Numbered from the stretch's first letter, positions 40,842 through 51,892 are shown. The stretch: 64,000 nt of DNA from Pseudomonas viridiflava (GCF_900580865.1 NZ_UTBZ01000052.1:310001-374000), one strand, 5' to 3'. Made by a program: numbers and translations. Notes: generated by a model not told the origin, from the sequence alone.

Positions 40842-41366
40842 ATGAAATACCGCTTGGGCGACGCCCGTGTCGAGACCCATCCACAGAGCTGGGTCGCCCC
40901 CAATGCCGTGCTGGTGGGCAAGGTCAAACTCGAAGACGGGGCCAACGTCTGGTTCAACGCCGTGCTGCGCGGCGACAACGAGCTGATCCTGATTGGCAAA
41001 AACAGCAACGTGCAGGACGGCACGGTGATGCACACCGACATGGGCTTTCCACTGACCATTGGCACCGGCGTGACCATCGGCCATAACGCTATGCTCCACG
41101 GCTGTACGGTCGGCGATTACAGCCTGATCGGCATCAACGCGGTGATTCTCAATGGCGCGAAGATTGGCAAGAACTGCATCATCGGCGCCAACTCGTTGAT
41201 TGGCGAAGGCAAGGAAATTCCTGATGGTTCGCTGGTGATGGGCTCGCCGGGCAAGGTTGTGCGTGAGCTGACCGAGGCGCAGAAGAAGATGCTTGAGGCC
41301 AGCGCCGCCCACTATGTGCATAACTCCCAGCGTTATGCGCGCGATCTGGTTGAGCAGGAAGAATGA
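40842..41366 (+). CDS. Gamma-class carbonic anhydrase family protein
   Basis: This 174-residue left-handed beta-helix protein has repeated hexapeptides (for example [39 protein letters not shown], shown in parts). The metal-binding histidines lie in MHTDMG and GHNAMLHGC. Many relatives (YrdA, PaaY) act as thioesterases or weak anhydrases. The ATG at 42 bases past 40800 is preferred because GAGGA precedes it. Its stop overlaps the next gene (ATGA). Confidence 0.9.
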   Translation: MKYRLGDARVETHPQSWVAPNAVLVGKVKLEDGANVWFNAVLRGDNELILIGKNSNVQDGTVMHTDMGFPLTIGTGVTIGHNAMLHGCTVGDYSLIGINAVILNGAKIGKNCIIGANSLIGEGKEIPDGSLVMGSPGKVVRELTEAQKKMLEASAAHYVHNSQRYARDLVEQEE

Positions 41367-41575
41367 ACACGCCCGAAAGACCGGTCGCCTCGCCATGCGT
41401 GAATATTTGTGCGCTGGATGAGGAGGATATTTGTACTGGCTGCCAGCGTACGGTCGAGGAGATCACCCGCTGGGGCCGCATGAGCAATGACGAGCGCCGG
41501 GTGGTGCTGGGGTTGTGTCATGAGCGGGCTAAGGCGAGTGGGTTGGTTTGGATGATGCCGTCGTCGAAGACGTGA
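41363..41575 (+). CDS. DUF1289 domain protein
   Basis: This 70-residue protein has the conserved cysteine pattern of DUF1289 ([18 protein letters not shown], then [13 protein letters not shown]). The four cysteines suggest a metal or Fe-S site. The start is coupled to the carbonic anhydrase gene by a 4-nt overlap. The function is unknown. Confidence 0.85.
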   Translation: MNTPERPVASPCVNICALDEEDICTGCQRTVEEITRWGRMSNDERRVVLGLCHERAKASGLVWMMPSSKT

Positions 41576-41589
41576 TCGGCTTGGGACGG

Positions 41590-41749
41590 CCCTCACCCTA
41601 ACCCTCTCCCAGAGGGAGAGGGGACTGACCGAGGTGTCTTTCGCTATACGCCGACTTGGCATACCGAGTCGAACTCAAGATTTGAAAGGTCCCCAATAGG
41701 CTCCCTTTCCCCCTCGCCCCCTTGGGGGGAGAGGGCTGGGGTGAGGGGG
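41590..41749. repeat. Inverted copy of the 110-bp repeat unit
   Basis: Read on the minus strand, this stretch carries the same order as the 30.1-30.5 kb array: GAGTTCGACTCGGTAT, GTCGGCGTA, CACCTCGGTCAGTCCCCTC and the GGGAGAGGG hairpin. A second hairpin, CCCCTCGCCCCCTTGGGGGG type, closes the other end. Confidence 0.8.
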
Positions 41750-41804
41750 TGGCTCTTGATCTACTGGTCAAGTAATCTGTGCGCCAATCTGCCAGGTCGC
41801 CTCC

Positions 41805-42272
41805 ATGATTTTCCTCATCGCCTACATCAGCAGTGTCGTGCTGATCAACTTCGCCTTTTCCACTGCGCCGCACCTGGACATCATCTGGTCGGCCTGGGGT
41901 GGTCTGGTGTTCGTGCTGCGCGATATGGTGCAAACCCGCTTCGGCCACGGCGCGATCGTCGCGATGCTGGCGGCGCTGGTGCTGTCCTACGTCACCTCTG
42001 ATCCCTCCATCGCGCTGGCCAGTGCCACGGCGTTCGCGGTCTCCGAGTGCATCGACTGGCTGGTGTTCAGCATCACCAAGCGTCCCTTGCGCGACCGCTT
42101 GTGGATCAGCTCGGCGTTGAGTATTCCCCTCGATACTTTCATCTTCTTCGGCATGATCGACTTGCTGACGCCGCCGGTGATTATCACCGCGCTGGCCTCC
42201 AAGTTTGCTGGCGTGACGGCTGTCTGGCTGATCATGGCCTGGCGTGAGCGCAAACAGGCCGTCGCCGGCTGA
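41805..42272 (+). CDS. VUT-family membrane protein
   Basis: The 155-residue protein has four to five predicted membrane helices (for example FLIAYISSVVLINFAF, IVAMLAALVLSYV, LSIPLDTFIFFGMIDLL). SECIDWLVFSITKR and PLDTFIFFG recall the VUT/YhhQ family of queuosine-precursor transporters, in which this is a short member. The substrate is not proven. It precedes purT on the same strand. Confidence 0.7.
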   Translation: MIFLIAYISSVVLINFAFSTAPHLDIIWSAWGGLVFVLRDMVQTRFGHGAIVAMLAALVLSYVTSDPSIALASATAFAVSECIDWLVFSITKRPLRDRLWISSALSIPLDTFIFFGMIDLLTPPVIITALASKFAGVTAVWLIMAWRERKQAVAG

Positions 42273-42301
42273 AGCCAAACCCTCAGGTTCATGTAAAATG
42301 C

Positions 42302-42327
42302 CGCGCTTTCTCCCTATGGAAAGCGCG
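42302..42327 (+). other. 9-bp hairpin in the purT leader
   Basis: CGCGCTTTC (42302-42310) and GAAAGCGCG (42319-42327) form a perfect stem with an 8-nt loop. TAAAAT at 42294-42299 could be the -10 box, which would put the hairpin near the 5' end of the mRNA. Confidence 0.5.
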
Positions 42328-42372
42328 TCTGGCGTTGCTTTCCTCGATGATCCGCTTCTTTGAGGACCTGAG

Positions 42373-43554
42373 ATGACCCGTATCGGAACTCCATTGTCGC
42401 CAACCGCGACCCGCGTATTGCTGTGTGGCTGTGGTGAGTTGGGCAAGGAAGTGGTGATCGAGCTGCAACGCCTGGGCGTTGAAGTGATTGCCGTCGACCG
42501 CTACGCCAACGCGCCGGCCATGCAAGTCGCCCATCGCAGCCACGTGATCAACATGCTCGACGGCGCCGCCCTGCGTGCGGTGATCGAAGCCGAGAAGCCG
42601 CACTTCATCGTGCCGGAAATCGAAGCCATCGCTACCGCTACTCTGGTCGAACTGGAAGCCGAAGGCTTCACCGTGATCCCGACCGCGCGTGCTGCGCAAC
42701 TGACCATGAACCGTGAAGGCATCCGTCGTCTGGCCGCTGAAGAGCTGGATCTGCCGACCTCGCCGTACCACTTTGCCGACACCTTCGAGGACTACAGCAA
42801 AGCCGTTGAAGACCTGGGCTTCCCATGTGTCGTCAAACCGGTGATGAGTTCGTCGGGCAAAGGCCAGAGCTTGCTGCGCAGCGTCGATGATGTACAGAAA
42901 GCCTGGGATTACGCGCAGGAGGGCGGTCGCGCCGGCAAAGGTCGGGTGATCATCGAAGGCTTCATCGATTTCGACTATGAAATCACCCTGCTGACTGTGC
43001 GCCACATCGGCGGCACCACGTTCTGCGCGCCGGTCGGTCACCGTCAGGAGAAGGGCGACTATCAGGAATCCTGGCAGCCACAAGCCATGAGCCCGATTGC
43101 CCTGGCTGAGTCCGAGCGTGTTGCCAAAGCGGTGACTGAAGCGCTGGGTGGTCGTGGTCTGTTCGGCGTTGAGCTGTTCATCAAGGGTGATCAGGTGTGG
43201 TTCAGCGAAGTCTCGCCGCGCCCTCATGACACCGGTCTGGTGACACTGATTTCGCAGGACCTGTCGCAGTTCGCCCTGCACGCTCGCGCGATTCTGGGCC
43301 TGCCGGTGCCGCTGATCCGTCAATTCGGGCCTTCGGCTTCGGCGGTGATTCTGGTGGAAGGGCAGTCGACACAGACCGCCTTCGCCAACCTCGGCGCAGC
43401 GCTGAGCGAGCCGGATACGGCGTTGCGTCTGTTTGGTAAGCCAGAAGTGAATGGTCAGCGTCGCATGGGTGTGGCGCTGGCGCGGGATGAGTCGATCGAG
43501 GCTGCTCGCGCGAAAGCGACCCATGCTGCTCAGGCTGTTGTCGTAGAACTCTAA
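42373..43554 (+). CDS. purT: Formate-dependent GAR transformylase PurT
   Basis: PurT makes formyl-GAR from GAR, formate and ATP, an alternative to PurN. The 393-residue ATP-grasp protein has the N-terminal [20 protein letters not shown], the ATP-binding [16 protein letters not shown], and [22 protein letters not shown] near the C-terminus. The start follows GAGGACCTGAG. Confidence 0.96.
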   Translation: MTRIGTPLSPTATRVLLCGCGELGKEVVIELQRLGVEVIAVDRYANAPAMQVAHRSHVINMLDGAALRAVIEAEKPHFIVPEIEAIATATLVELEAEGFTVIPTARAAQLTMNREGIRRLAAEELDLPTSPYHFADTFEDYSKAVEDLGFPCVVKPVMSSSGKGQSLLRSVDDVQKAWDYAQEGGRAGKGRVIIEGFIDFDYEITLLTVRHIGGTTFCAPVGHRQEKGDYQESWQPQAMSPIALAESERVAKAVTEALGGRGLFGVELFIKGDQVWFSEVSPRPHDTGLVTLISQDLSQFALHARAILGLPVPLIRQFGPSASAVILVEGQSTQTAFANLGAALSEPDTALRLFGKPEVNGQRRMGVALARDESIEAARAKATHAAQAVVVEL

Positions 43555-43568
43555 ACCGAGTTGCGACA

Positions 43569-43660
43569 TTCGCGAGCAGGCTCGCTCCCACATGGGATTG
43601 GGTGAACACAGAATCTGTGACCAACCCCAAAACCTTGTGGGAGCGAGCCTGCTCGCGAAG
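43569..43660. repeat. REP pair, family A
   Basis: Inverted REP cores (43569-43591 and 43637-43660) lie between the convergent purT and MHS-transporter genes. Confidence 0.85.
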
Positions 43661-43674
43661 CTTTTGATCTTCTG

Positions 43675-44991
43675 TCAGGCAATCTGATTCAGATCGTTAT
43701 TGCGCGTTTCCTTCAGGCACAACACCGCAATCAAACTCAGCACCGCCGCCGCCGACACATACCCGCCGACATAACTCAAACCACCCATCGCCACCAGTTT
43801 CTGCGCAAAGAACGGCGCCGCCGAGGCCCCGACTATGCCGCCCAGGTTATACGCCGCCGAAGCACCGGTATAACGCACGTGGGTCGGAAACAGCTCAGGC
43901 AACAGCGCTCCCATCGGCGCGAACGTCACGCCCATCAAGAACAATTCGATGCACAAAAAAAGCGCCACGCCCCAGGTCGAACCCTGAGTCAGCAACGGCT
44001 CCATCAAAAACCCGGAAAGAATCGCCAGTACGCCACCGATGATCAGCACCGGTTTGCGTCCATAACGGTCGCTAGCCCACGCGGACAATGGCGTAGCGGC
44101 GGCCATGAACAGCACCGCGAAACACAGCAACCCAAGGAACGTCTCACGGCTATAGCCGAGGGTGGAAACCCCGTAACTCAGGGAGAACACCGTCGAGATA
44201 TAGAACAGCGCATAACACACCACCATCGCCGCCGCGCCGAGCAAAGTCGGTGCCCAATACTGGCTGAACAGCTCGACCAGCGGCACTTTTACCCGTTCCT
44301 GGCGGGCGATGGCGTTGGCGAACACTGGTGTTTCATGCAGCTTCAAGCGCACGTACAGACCGACCATCACCAGCGCCGCGCTGAGCAGGAACGGAATCCT
44401 CCAGCCCCAGCTGCGGAATTGCTCATCATCGAGCGTCATCGCCAGGGTCAGGAACAAACCGTTGGCCGCGAGAAAGCCAATCGAAGGGCCGAGCTGCGGG
44501 AACATGCCGAACCACGCACGTTTACCTTTCGGCGCGTTTTCCGTGGCCAGCAGCGCAGCGCCGCCCCATTCGCCGCCCAATCCCAGGCCCTGACCAAAGC
44601 GCAGCACACACAACAGAATCGGTGCCCAGGCGCCAATAGTGGCGTAACCCGGCAGCACGCCGATCAGCGTCGTACACACGCCCATCAACAGCAGCGAGGC
44701 AACCAGCGTCGATTTGCGTCCGATGCGGTCACCGAAGTGGCCGAACAGCGCCGAGCCCAATGGCCGGGCGAGGAAGGCGATACCAAAAGTCAGAAACGCC
44801 GACAACATTTGCGCGGTGCCGGAGGTTTGTGGAAAGAACACTGGCCCGATTACCAGAGCGGCGGCGGTGGCGTAAACGTAGAAATCGTAGAACTCGATGG
44901 CGGTGCCGATAAAGCTCGCCGTCGCCACGCGGGTGGCGGAATTCGTCGGTTGGGCAGGCGTGGTGTCGCTATAAGCGGTACTGGTCGTCAT
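43675..44991 (-). CDS. MHS-family MFS metabolite:proton symporter
   Basis: This 438-residue 12-helix transporter belongs to the metabolite:H+ symporter group (relatives: ShiA, KgtP, ProP). It shows the family N-terminus ATASFIGTAIEFYDFYVYATAAAL, the loop motif GSALFGHFGDRIGRKSTL, and RFGQGLGLGGEWGGAAL. The ATG at 44991 (MTTSTAYSD) is chosen; the frame extends 7 codons further. The substrate, probably a carboxylate or betaine, cannot be fixed. Confidence 0.87.
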   Translation of the reverse strand: MTTSTAYSDTTPAQPTNSATRVATASFIGTAIEFYDFYVYATAAALVIGPVFFPQTSGTAQMLSAFLTFGIAFLARPLGSALFGHFGDRIGRKSTLVASLLLMGVCTTLIGVLPGYATIGAWAPILLCVLRFGQGLGLGGEWGGAALLATENAPKGKRAWFGMFPQLGPSIGFLAANGLFLTLAMTLDDEQFRSWGWRIPFLLSAALVMVGLYVRLKLHETPVFANAIARQERVKVPLVELFSQYWAPTLLGAAAMVVCYALFYISTVFSLSYGVSTLGYSRETFLGLLCFAVLFMAAATPLSAWASDRYGRKPVLIIGGVLAILSGFLMEPLLTQGSTWGVALFLCIELFLMGVTFAPMGALLPELFPTHVRYTGASAAYNLGGIVGASAAPFFAQKLVAMGGLSYVGGYVSAAAVLSLIAVLCLKETRNNDLNQIA

Positions 44992-45252
44992 GCGGTGATC
45001 CCTGACAGTCATGAGCTCCGTTGGAGCGAATTATTATGGTCGAACACCCAGGGATGTGGGATGAGGCGCGGTCGCTGTTTCAGGTAGGAACAGTCGCCGG
45101 AGTACAAAAGAAATGGCCGAAACCTGTTGGGTGCGGGGTAAGCACGGGTACGGCGGCGCTTGGGTAAGCGCCTCGATTATAGGAAGGGTGCTAACAATCA
45201 AACAAGACCAAAGATCGTCCAGACACGGCCTGCATATGGAATGCGTTCCCCT
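44992..45252. other. Gene-free region upstream of the MHS transporter
   Basis: This stretch should hold the MHS-transporter promoter and the right end of the CNNM region. No clear promoter, hairpin or small gene was recognised. Confidence 0.3.
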
Positions 45253-45301
45253 GTAGGAGCTGCCGAAGGTTCGGGCCGCGTTCGGACGATCTTTTGATCT
45301 T
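45253..45301. repeat. Single REP, family B, with altered centre
   Basis: The ends GTAGGAGCTGCCGAAGG and GATCTTTTGATCT are kept, but the middle reads TTCGGGCCGCGTTCGGACG instead of CTGC. Confidence 0.7.
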
Positions 45302-46543
45302 CTATCGGGCAGGCACCAAAGCAGGCACAGAAGAGGTGTGCCAAATCAGGACTTTGCTCACCCGGTTCTCTTCAGTCTCAAGAATTTCCAGGCGATAACG
45401 CCCGATCTTCAAGCAAACCGCACTTTCCGGAATAGTCTCCAACGCCTCGGTCACCAGCCCGTTCAGGGTTTTCGGCCCATCGCTCGGCAAATGCCAGCCC
45501 AGGCACTTGTTCAGCTCACGGATCGATGCGGTGCCATCAATCACCATGCGGCCATCGCCCTGTGGGTGGATGTGCGGATTATCCAGGCTGTGCTCGCTTT
45601 CGAATTCGCCAACGATTTCTTCGAGAATGTCTTCCAGCGTAACGATGCCGAGTACTTCGCCGTACTCGTCGACCACCATGCCGAGGCGGCGTTGTTGCTT
45701 GTGGAAGTTCAGCAGTTGCAGTTGCAGCGGCGTGCTTTCCGGTACGAAGTACGGCTCGTAACTGGCGGCCAGCAAGGCTTCGAGCGTCAGATCTCCGTTG
45801 CTCAGCAGATGGCGGATCTGCCGGGTATTGAGCACCGCCTCGACCTGATTGATGTCGCTGTGGAACACCGGCAGGCGGGTGCGCTTGTTATGGCGTAGTT
45901 GTTCGATGATCTCTTCGATCGAGTCGTCGAGGTTGATGCCGTCGACGTCACTGCGCGGCACCAGAATGTCGTTGACCGTAATGTTGTCCAGCGCATGAAT
46001 ACCTGAAACCGGGTGTGCCCGGACCGGGTGTTCGGGATCGTCGTAGCGATCGGCAGGCGAGTCATCTTCGCTTTGCTGCACGACCTGAACCTTGCGCGCA
46101 AATGGAGTCATCAGCAAACCGCTGGTACGACTGAACAGCCAGGCAAACGGATAGACAATCTTCAGTGGCACCGCCAGCAAGGTATTGCCGAACGCCAGCA
46201 CGGCATCGGGATAGCGCCGGGCGACGGTACGCGGGAAGTAATCGGCAAACACCAGCAGAATTGCGCCGGCACCGAGGCACGCAGCCCATGGGCCATTTTC
46301 TTCGCAGAGGAAGATCGCCAGCAGCGTCGCGATGATCACGGCGAGGGCACGGCACAGGGTATTGCAGAGGATCAGGCTGTCGAGCGGGAAGCTTAGCTTC
46401 GCCAGCGGTTTATCGCTGGCGCGCGAGGCGGTGCGTTGCGCGAGCAGGTGCTGCTGCGCGATTTCGACGGCGGTAAACAGCCCTGACCACAAAATCAGAA
46501 GGATAAATACCGCGAGCATCGGCCCTATGGGCAAAGCGTCCAT
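45302..46543 (-). CDS. CNNM/CBS-domain membrane protein (CorB/HlyC type)
   Basis: The 413-residue protein has an N-terminal DUF21/CNNM membrane domain with about four helices, then a paired CBS domain (NDILVPRSDVDGINLDD, then GMVDEYGEVLGIVTLEDILEEIVG). A CorC_HlyC C-terminal domain (LNGLVTEALETIP) closes it. Relatives are linked to magnesium or cobalt efflux. The ypjD-like gene lies 12 bp upstream, so they form one operon. Confidence 0.88.
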   Translation of the reverse strand: MDALPIGPMLAVFILLILWSGLFTAVEIAQQHLLAQRTASRASDKPLAKLSFPLDSLILCNTLCRALAVIIATLLAIFLCEENGPWAACLGAGAILLVFADYFPRTVARRYPDAVLAFGNTLLAVPLKIVYPFAWLFSRTSGLLMTPFARKVQVVQQSEDDSPADRYDDPEHPVRAHPVSGIHALDNITVNDILVPRSDVDGINLDDSIEEIIEQLRHNKRTRLPVFHSDINQVEAVLNTRQIRHLLSNGDLTLEALLAASYEPYFVPESTPLQLQLLNFHKQQRRLGMVVDEYGEVLGIVTLEDILEEIVGEFESEHSLDNPHIHPQGDGRMVIDGTASIRELNKCLGWHLPSDGPKTLNGLVTEALETIPESAVCLKIGRYRLEILETEENRVSKVLIWHTSSVPALVPAR

Positions 46544-46555
46544 TTATGCCGCCCG

Positions 46556-47368
46556 TCAGATGTGCAGGATGTATTCACGAACCAGTTTGCTGCCGAAATA
46601 TGCCAACATCAGCAGGCAGAAACCGGCGAGGGTCCAGCGAATCGCCTTGTGACCGCGCCAGCCGAGACGATTACGGCCCCAGAGCAGTACGCTGAATACG
46701 ATCCAGGCCAGGCACGCCAGCAGGGTCTTGTGCACCAGATGCTGGGCGAACAGGTTCTCGACGAACAGCCAGCCGGAGATCAGCGACAGCGACAACAGCG
46801 TCCAGCCGGCCCAGAGGAAACCGAACAGCAGGCTTTCCATGGTTTGCAGCGGCGGGAAGTTCTTGATCAGCCCGGACGGATGCTTGTGCTTGAGCTGATG
46901 GTCTTGCACCAGCAGCAGCAAGGCCTGGAACACCGCGATGGTGAACATGCCGTACGCGAGGATCGACAATAGAATGTGCGCGAGGATGCCCGGCTCTTCA
47001 TCGATGATCTGCACCGTACCGGTCGGCGCGAATTGCGCCAGCAGCACGGTGATCGCACCGAGCGGGAACAGCAGCACCAGCAGGTTTTCCACCGGAATCC
47101 GCGAGCAGGCAATCAGTGTTAGTGCGATCACTGCCGCGGCAATCAGGCTGGAGGCGCTGAAGAAATCCAGGCCCAGACCGATCGGCGTCAGCAAATGCGT
47201 GAGCAGGCTGGCAGCGTGGGCCACCACGGCGAAAACGCCGAGGCCAACCAGCAGGCGCTTGTTCGCCTTGGCGCCGGTGGCCAGACGGGTGCTCTGATAA
47301 AGGGTCGCAGCGGCATATAGAAGGGCGGCGGCGAGGGTGGTCAATAAACTGGGTGACAAGGGGAGCAT
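46556..47368 (-). CDS. YpjD-like CcsA/cytochrome c assembly-family membrane protein
   Basis: The 270-residue protein has about eight helices and the CcsA-type ILAHILLSILAYGMFTIAVFQALLLL, with the paired histidine region. Related proteins handle heme (CcsA, CcmC); the YpjD branch is near ffh in many gammaproteobacteria and has no fixed role. The ATG at 47368 (MLPLSPSLLTTLAA) is chosen because it begins the first helix. It diverges from ffh. Confidence 0.87.
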   Translation of the reverse strand: MLPLSPSLLTTLAAALLYAAATLYQSTRLATGAKANKRLLVGLGVFAVVAHAASLLTHLLTPIGLGLDFFSASSLIAAAVIALTLIACSRIPVENLLVLLFPLGAITVLLAQFAPTGTVQIIDEEPGILAHILLSILAYGMFTIAVFQALLLLVQDHQLKHKHPSGLIKNFPPLQTMESLLFGFLWAGWTLLSLSLISGWLFVENLFAQHLVHKTLLACLAWIVFSVLLWGRNRLGWRGHKAIRWTLAGFCLLMLAYFGSKLVREYILHI

Positions 47369-47578
47369 AAATCCTGTTAGGCAAGCCCGAAAGGGGCTGA
47401 GTTTGGCATAGAACCGCCATGGCACGAAAGACTCAGGAAGCTGACAGCGAGGTGTCCGCCAGCCGCAGTCTTCGCTATAATCCGCGACCTGCCCACGCCG
47501 CAGGCTCGCCGAGCACATGTTGATTCCGGTCTGGGCCGCCATTATCCCGGTCTACACAGGGCCTGAAAGGATCGCGCA

Positions 47579-48955
<1,377 letters not shown>

Positions 48956-48956
48956 G

Positions 48957-49114
48957 GTGTCCCGTCTCACCCATTCTGCTCACTTATGGCGGCGCCTGAT
49001 GCCCTCATGCTGCGTTGCCGCTCCTCGCCATAGCGGGCTATGACTCGTCGCGGCACCTTGCTTGAGGGCATCAGTCACTCGCCAAAAGTGAGCGAAATGG
49101 GTGAGACAGGACAC
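48957..49114. repeat. 158-bp near-perfect inverted repeat between ffh and rpsP
   Basis: The arms begin GTGTCCCGTCTCACCCATT and end with its near-complement AATGGGTGAGACAGGACAC. Pairing continues inward through TGATGCCCTCA/TGAGGGCATCA and CCATAGC/GCTATGA to a 2-nt centre, so almost the whole element folds into one stem. It starts 1 bp after the ffh stop codon. Confidence 0.85.
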
Positions 49115-49265
49115 TAAGACTTCGCCGGTCGTCGCACCGGCGCAGACCCTGCAAGGACGCAGGATCAACAGCAAACCCGCACTCGGCGGGAGCTGACTGG
49201 CCGTTTTCATCGACGGCTCTCTATGCAAATCTGCACGGCATGCCATAGGCGCCGGAAAAAGTCAT

Positions 49266-49293
49266 TTGCAAAAGTCCGGATATTCCTTAGAAT
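49266..49293 (+). promoter_or_regulatory. Likely sigma-70 promoter of rpsP
   Basis: TTGCAA (49266-49271), 16 bp, then TAGAAT (49288-49293). The start site would lie about 65 bp before the rpsP ATG. Confidence 0.6.
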
Positions 49294-49365
49294 ATGCGGC
49301 CTTTCGGGCACCCATGCCCGCTGTGCATTTAGATTTGCAGCACCGACTACAGGAACGATGTTCAC

Positions 49366-49617
49366 ATGCTAACAATCCGTCTTGCCCTTGGCGGCTCCAA
49401 AAAGCGCCCGTTTTACCACCTGACCGTAACCGACTCGCGTAACCCGCGTGACGGCTCCCACAAAGAACAGGTTGGTTTCTTCAACCCTGTTGCCCGTGGT
49501 CAGGAAGTTCGTCTGTCCGTGAACCAAGAGCGCGTAGCCTACTGGCTGAGCGTTGGTGCACAACCTTCTGAGCGTGTTGCTCAGTTGTTGAAGGAATCTG
49601 CCAAGGCTGCGGCCTGA
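49366..49617 (+). CDS. rpsP: 30S ribosomal protein S16
   Basis: S16 is an early-assembly 30S protein. The 83-residue sequence begins [19 protein letters not shown] and has [19 protein letters not shown], both diagnostic. The ATG follows AGGAACGATG spacing. It opens the rpsP-rimM-trmD-rplS operon. Confidence 0.97.
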   Translation: MLTIRLALGGSKKRPFYHLTVTDSRNPRDGSHKEQVGFFNPVARGQEVRLSVNQERVAYWLSVGAQPSERVAQLLKESAKAAA

Positions 49618-49622
49618 GCAAT

Positions 49623-50159
49623 ATGAACGCGACGCCTGCTGTTGCCGATGATTTGATCGTTATTGGCAAAATTTATTCTGTTCATGGCGTTCGCGGCGAA
49701 GTGAAGGTTTATTCCTTTACTGATCCGACTGAAAACCTGTTGCAGTACAAAACCTGGACGCTCAAGCGCGAAGGCAATGTGAAACAGGTCGAGCTGGTCA
49801 GTGGACGCGGGAACGACAAGTTCCTGGTCGCAAAGCTCAAGGGTCTTGATGATCGTGAAGAAGCTCGTCTTCTGGCCGGTTACGAGATCTGCGTGCCGCG
49901 CAATCTGTTCGCTGAATTGACCGAAGGCGAGTACTACTGGTACCAGCTGGAAGGTCTGAAGGTCATCGACACCCTTGGGCAATTGCTCGGGAAAATCGAT
50001 CATCTTCTGGAAACCGGCGCCAATGATGTAATGGTCGTCAAGCCTTGCGCTGGCAGCCTGGATGATCGCGAACGCCTGTTGCCCTATACGGAGCAATGCG
50101 TGTTGGCCATCGACCTGGCAGCGGGCGAGATGAAGGTGGATTGGGACGCGGACTTCTAA
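49623..50159 (+). CDS. rimM: Ribosome maturation factor RimM
   Basis: RimM binds S19 and helps mature the 30S head. The 178-residue protein has the N-terminal barrel ([25 protein letters not shown]) and the C-terminal PRC barrel ([14 protein letters not shown], ending [10 protein letters not shown]). It lies 5 bp after rpsP and 2 bp before trmD. Confidence 0.96.
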   Translation: MNATPAVADDLIVIGKIYSVHGVRGEVKVYSFTDPTENLLQYKTWTLKREGNVKQVELVSGRGNDKFLVAKLKGLDDREEARLLAGYEICVPRNLFAELTEGEYYWYQLEGLKVIDTLGQLLGKIDHLLETGANDVMVVKPCAGSLDDRERLLPYTEQCVLAIDLAAGEMKVDWDADF

Positions 50160-50161
50160 AC

Positions 50162-50914
50162 GTGGCTAATTTGCGCGTAGAAGTGATCAGTTTGTTTCCC
50201 GAGATGTTTTCCGCCATCGGCGACTACGGCATCACCAGTCGTGCGGTCAAACAGGGGCTCTTGCAGCTGACCTGTTGGAATCCGCGAGATTACACGACGG
50301 ATCGGCATCACACTGTGGACGATCGCCCGTTTGGCGGTGGTCCGGGCATGGTGATGAAGATCAAGCCCCTGGAAGATGCTCTGGCTCAGGCCAAGGCAGC
50401 AGCCGGGGAGGCGGCGAAGGTGATTTACCTGTCCCCCCAAGGCCGTCAACTGACTCAGTCGGCGGTACGCGAGCTGGCACAATCGGATGCATTGATCCTG
50501 ATTGCCGGCCGCTATGAAGGCATTGACGAGCGCTTTATTGAGGCTCATGTCGATGAAGAGTGGTCGATTGGCGACTATGTACTGTCTGGCGGCGAGCTGC
50601 CGGCCATGGTCCTGATCGATGCGGTTACACGACTGCTGCCTGGAGCTTTAGGGCATGCGGATTCCGCTGAGGAAGATTCCTTTACGGATGGTCTGCTGGA
50701 TTGCCCGCACTACACCCGACCTGAGGTGTATGCGGATCAGCGTGTTCCCGACGTGTTGCTGAGTGGCAATCACGCGCATATCCGGCGTTGGCGTTTACAG
50801 CAGTCCCTTGGTAGGACCTTTGAACGACGCGCCGATCTTCTGGAAAGCCGCTCGCTTTCTGGAGAAGAGAAGAAGCTGCTCGAGGAATACATCCGCGAGC
50901 GGGACGATAGTTAA
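50162..50914 (+). CDS. trmD: tRNA (guanine37-N1)-methyltransferase
   Basis: TrmD methylates G37 to prevent frameshifting. The 250-residue SPOUT enzyme starts (GTG, 50162) [16 protein letters not shown]. It has the knot motifs [11 protein letters not shown] and [26 protein letters not shown], plus DLLECPHYTRP-like [11 protein letters not shown]. The longer frame upstream lies within rimM and is rejected. Confidence 0.96.
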   Translation: MANLRVEVISLFPEMFSAIGDYGITSRAVKQGLLQLTCWNPRDYTTDRHHTVDDRPFGGGPGMVMKIKPLEDALAQAKAAAGEAAKVIYLSPQGRQLTQSAVRELAQSDALILIAGRYEGIDERFIEAHVDEEWSIGDYVLSGGELPAMVLIDAVTRLLPGALGHADSAEEDSFTDGLLDCPHYTRPEVYADQRVPDVLLSGNHAHIRRWRLQQSLGRTFERRADLLESRSLSGEEKKLLEEYIRERDDS

Positions 50915-50959
50915 CAACGTATCGATGGTAGATCGAACGATTTACCTTAGGAGCACAGC

Positions 50960-51310
50960 ATGACCAACAAAATCATCCTTGCACTCGAAGCAGAGCAGAT
51001 GACCAAAGAAATCCCTACCTTCGCCCCAGGCGACACTATTGTCGTTCAGGTGAAAGTGAAGGAAGGCGATCGTTCCCGTCTGCAAGCGTTCGAAGGCGTT
51101 GTAATCGCCAAGCGTAACCGCGGCGTGAACAGTGCGTTCACCGTTCGTAAAATCTCCAACGGTGTTGGCGTAGAACGTACTTTCCAGACCTACTCCCCGC
51201 AGATCGACAGCATGGCTGTTAAACGTCGCGGTGACGTACGTAAAGCCAAGCTGTACTACCTGCGCGACCTGTCGGGTAAAGCAGCTCGCATCAAGGAAAA
51301 ACTGGCTTAA
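50960..51310 (+). CDS. rplS: 50S ribosomal protein L19
   Basis: L19 sits at the 30S-50S interface. The 116-residue sequence has [20 protein letters not shown] and [15 protein letters not shown], typical of the family. It ends the operon, with a terminator just past it. Confidence 0.97.
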
Positions 51311-51328
51311 GTCCAGCTTCCGATGCAG

Positions 51329-51356
51329 AAAAAAGCAGCCTACGGGCTGCTTTTTT
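51329..51356 (+). terminator. Terminator of the rpsP operon
   Basis: AAAAAAGCAGCC (51329-51340) and GGCTGCTTTTTT (51345-51356) surround a 4-nt loop and end in six T. Confidence 0.92.
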
Positions 51357-51384
51357 GTTGCCCGTAATAAACTGCCCCCATCTT

Positions 51385-51420
51385 GTAGGAGCTGCCGAAG
51401 GCTGCGATCTTTTGATCTTG
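51385..51420. repeat. Single REP, family B
   Basis: One family B core lies between the rpsP-operon terminator and the thioesterase gene. Confidence 0.8.
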
Positions 51421-51458
51421 TTTTCGATTTGCAGTCTACTTTTTACGAGTCATCTCAC

Positions 51459-51872
51459 ATGTCTACCCGCGACCAGGAAATCGAACGCCGCACCGAACTC
51501 TCGGTGACCCGTGTAACCAAAGCCGTCTTCCCGCCGACCACCAACCACCACAACACCCTGTTCGGTGGCACCGCGCTGGCATGGATGGACGAAGTCTCGT
51601 TCATCACTGCTACGCGCTTCTGCCGCTTGCCGCTGGTGACAGTGTCCACCGACCGCATCGACTTCAATCACGCGATCCCGGCCGGCTCCATCGTTGAGCT
51701 GGTCGGGAAGGTGATCAAGGTTGGCAACACCAGCCTCAAGGTTGAGGTGGAAGTGTTTGTCGAAAGCATGAGCTGCGATGGTCGTGAGAAAGCCATCCAT
51801 GGGCAGTTCAGCTTTGTTGCCATTGATGATGACAAGCGGCCGGTGCCGGTGCTGCCCGGGTTTGCGGCCTGA
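51459..51872 (+). CDS. Acyl-CoA thioesterase, hotdog fold
   Basis: The 137-residue protein has the YciA/acyl-CoA thioesterase signature NHHNTLFGGTALAWMDEV and the following HAIPAGSIVELVGKVIKVG. It would hydrolyse acyl-CoA to free acid and CoA; the chain-length preference is unknown. The ATG at 51459 begins MSTRDQEIERR; the longer frame runs back into rplS and is not used. Confidence 0.88.
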   Translation: MSTRDQEIERRTELSVTRVTKAVFPPTTNHHNTLFGGTALAWMDEVSFITATRFCRLPLVTVSTDRIDFNHAIPAGSIVELVGKVIKVGNTSLKVEVEVFVESMSCDGREKAIHGQFSFVAIDDDKRPVPVLPGFAA

Positions 51873-51892
51873 TCAAATACCGCGTCGCGTCA

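Noticed and set aside
48980..49246. 88-codon frame on the minus strand in the ffh-rpsP gap
   Set aside because: It runs through the long inverted repeat and has no domain or start signal.
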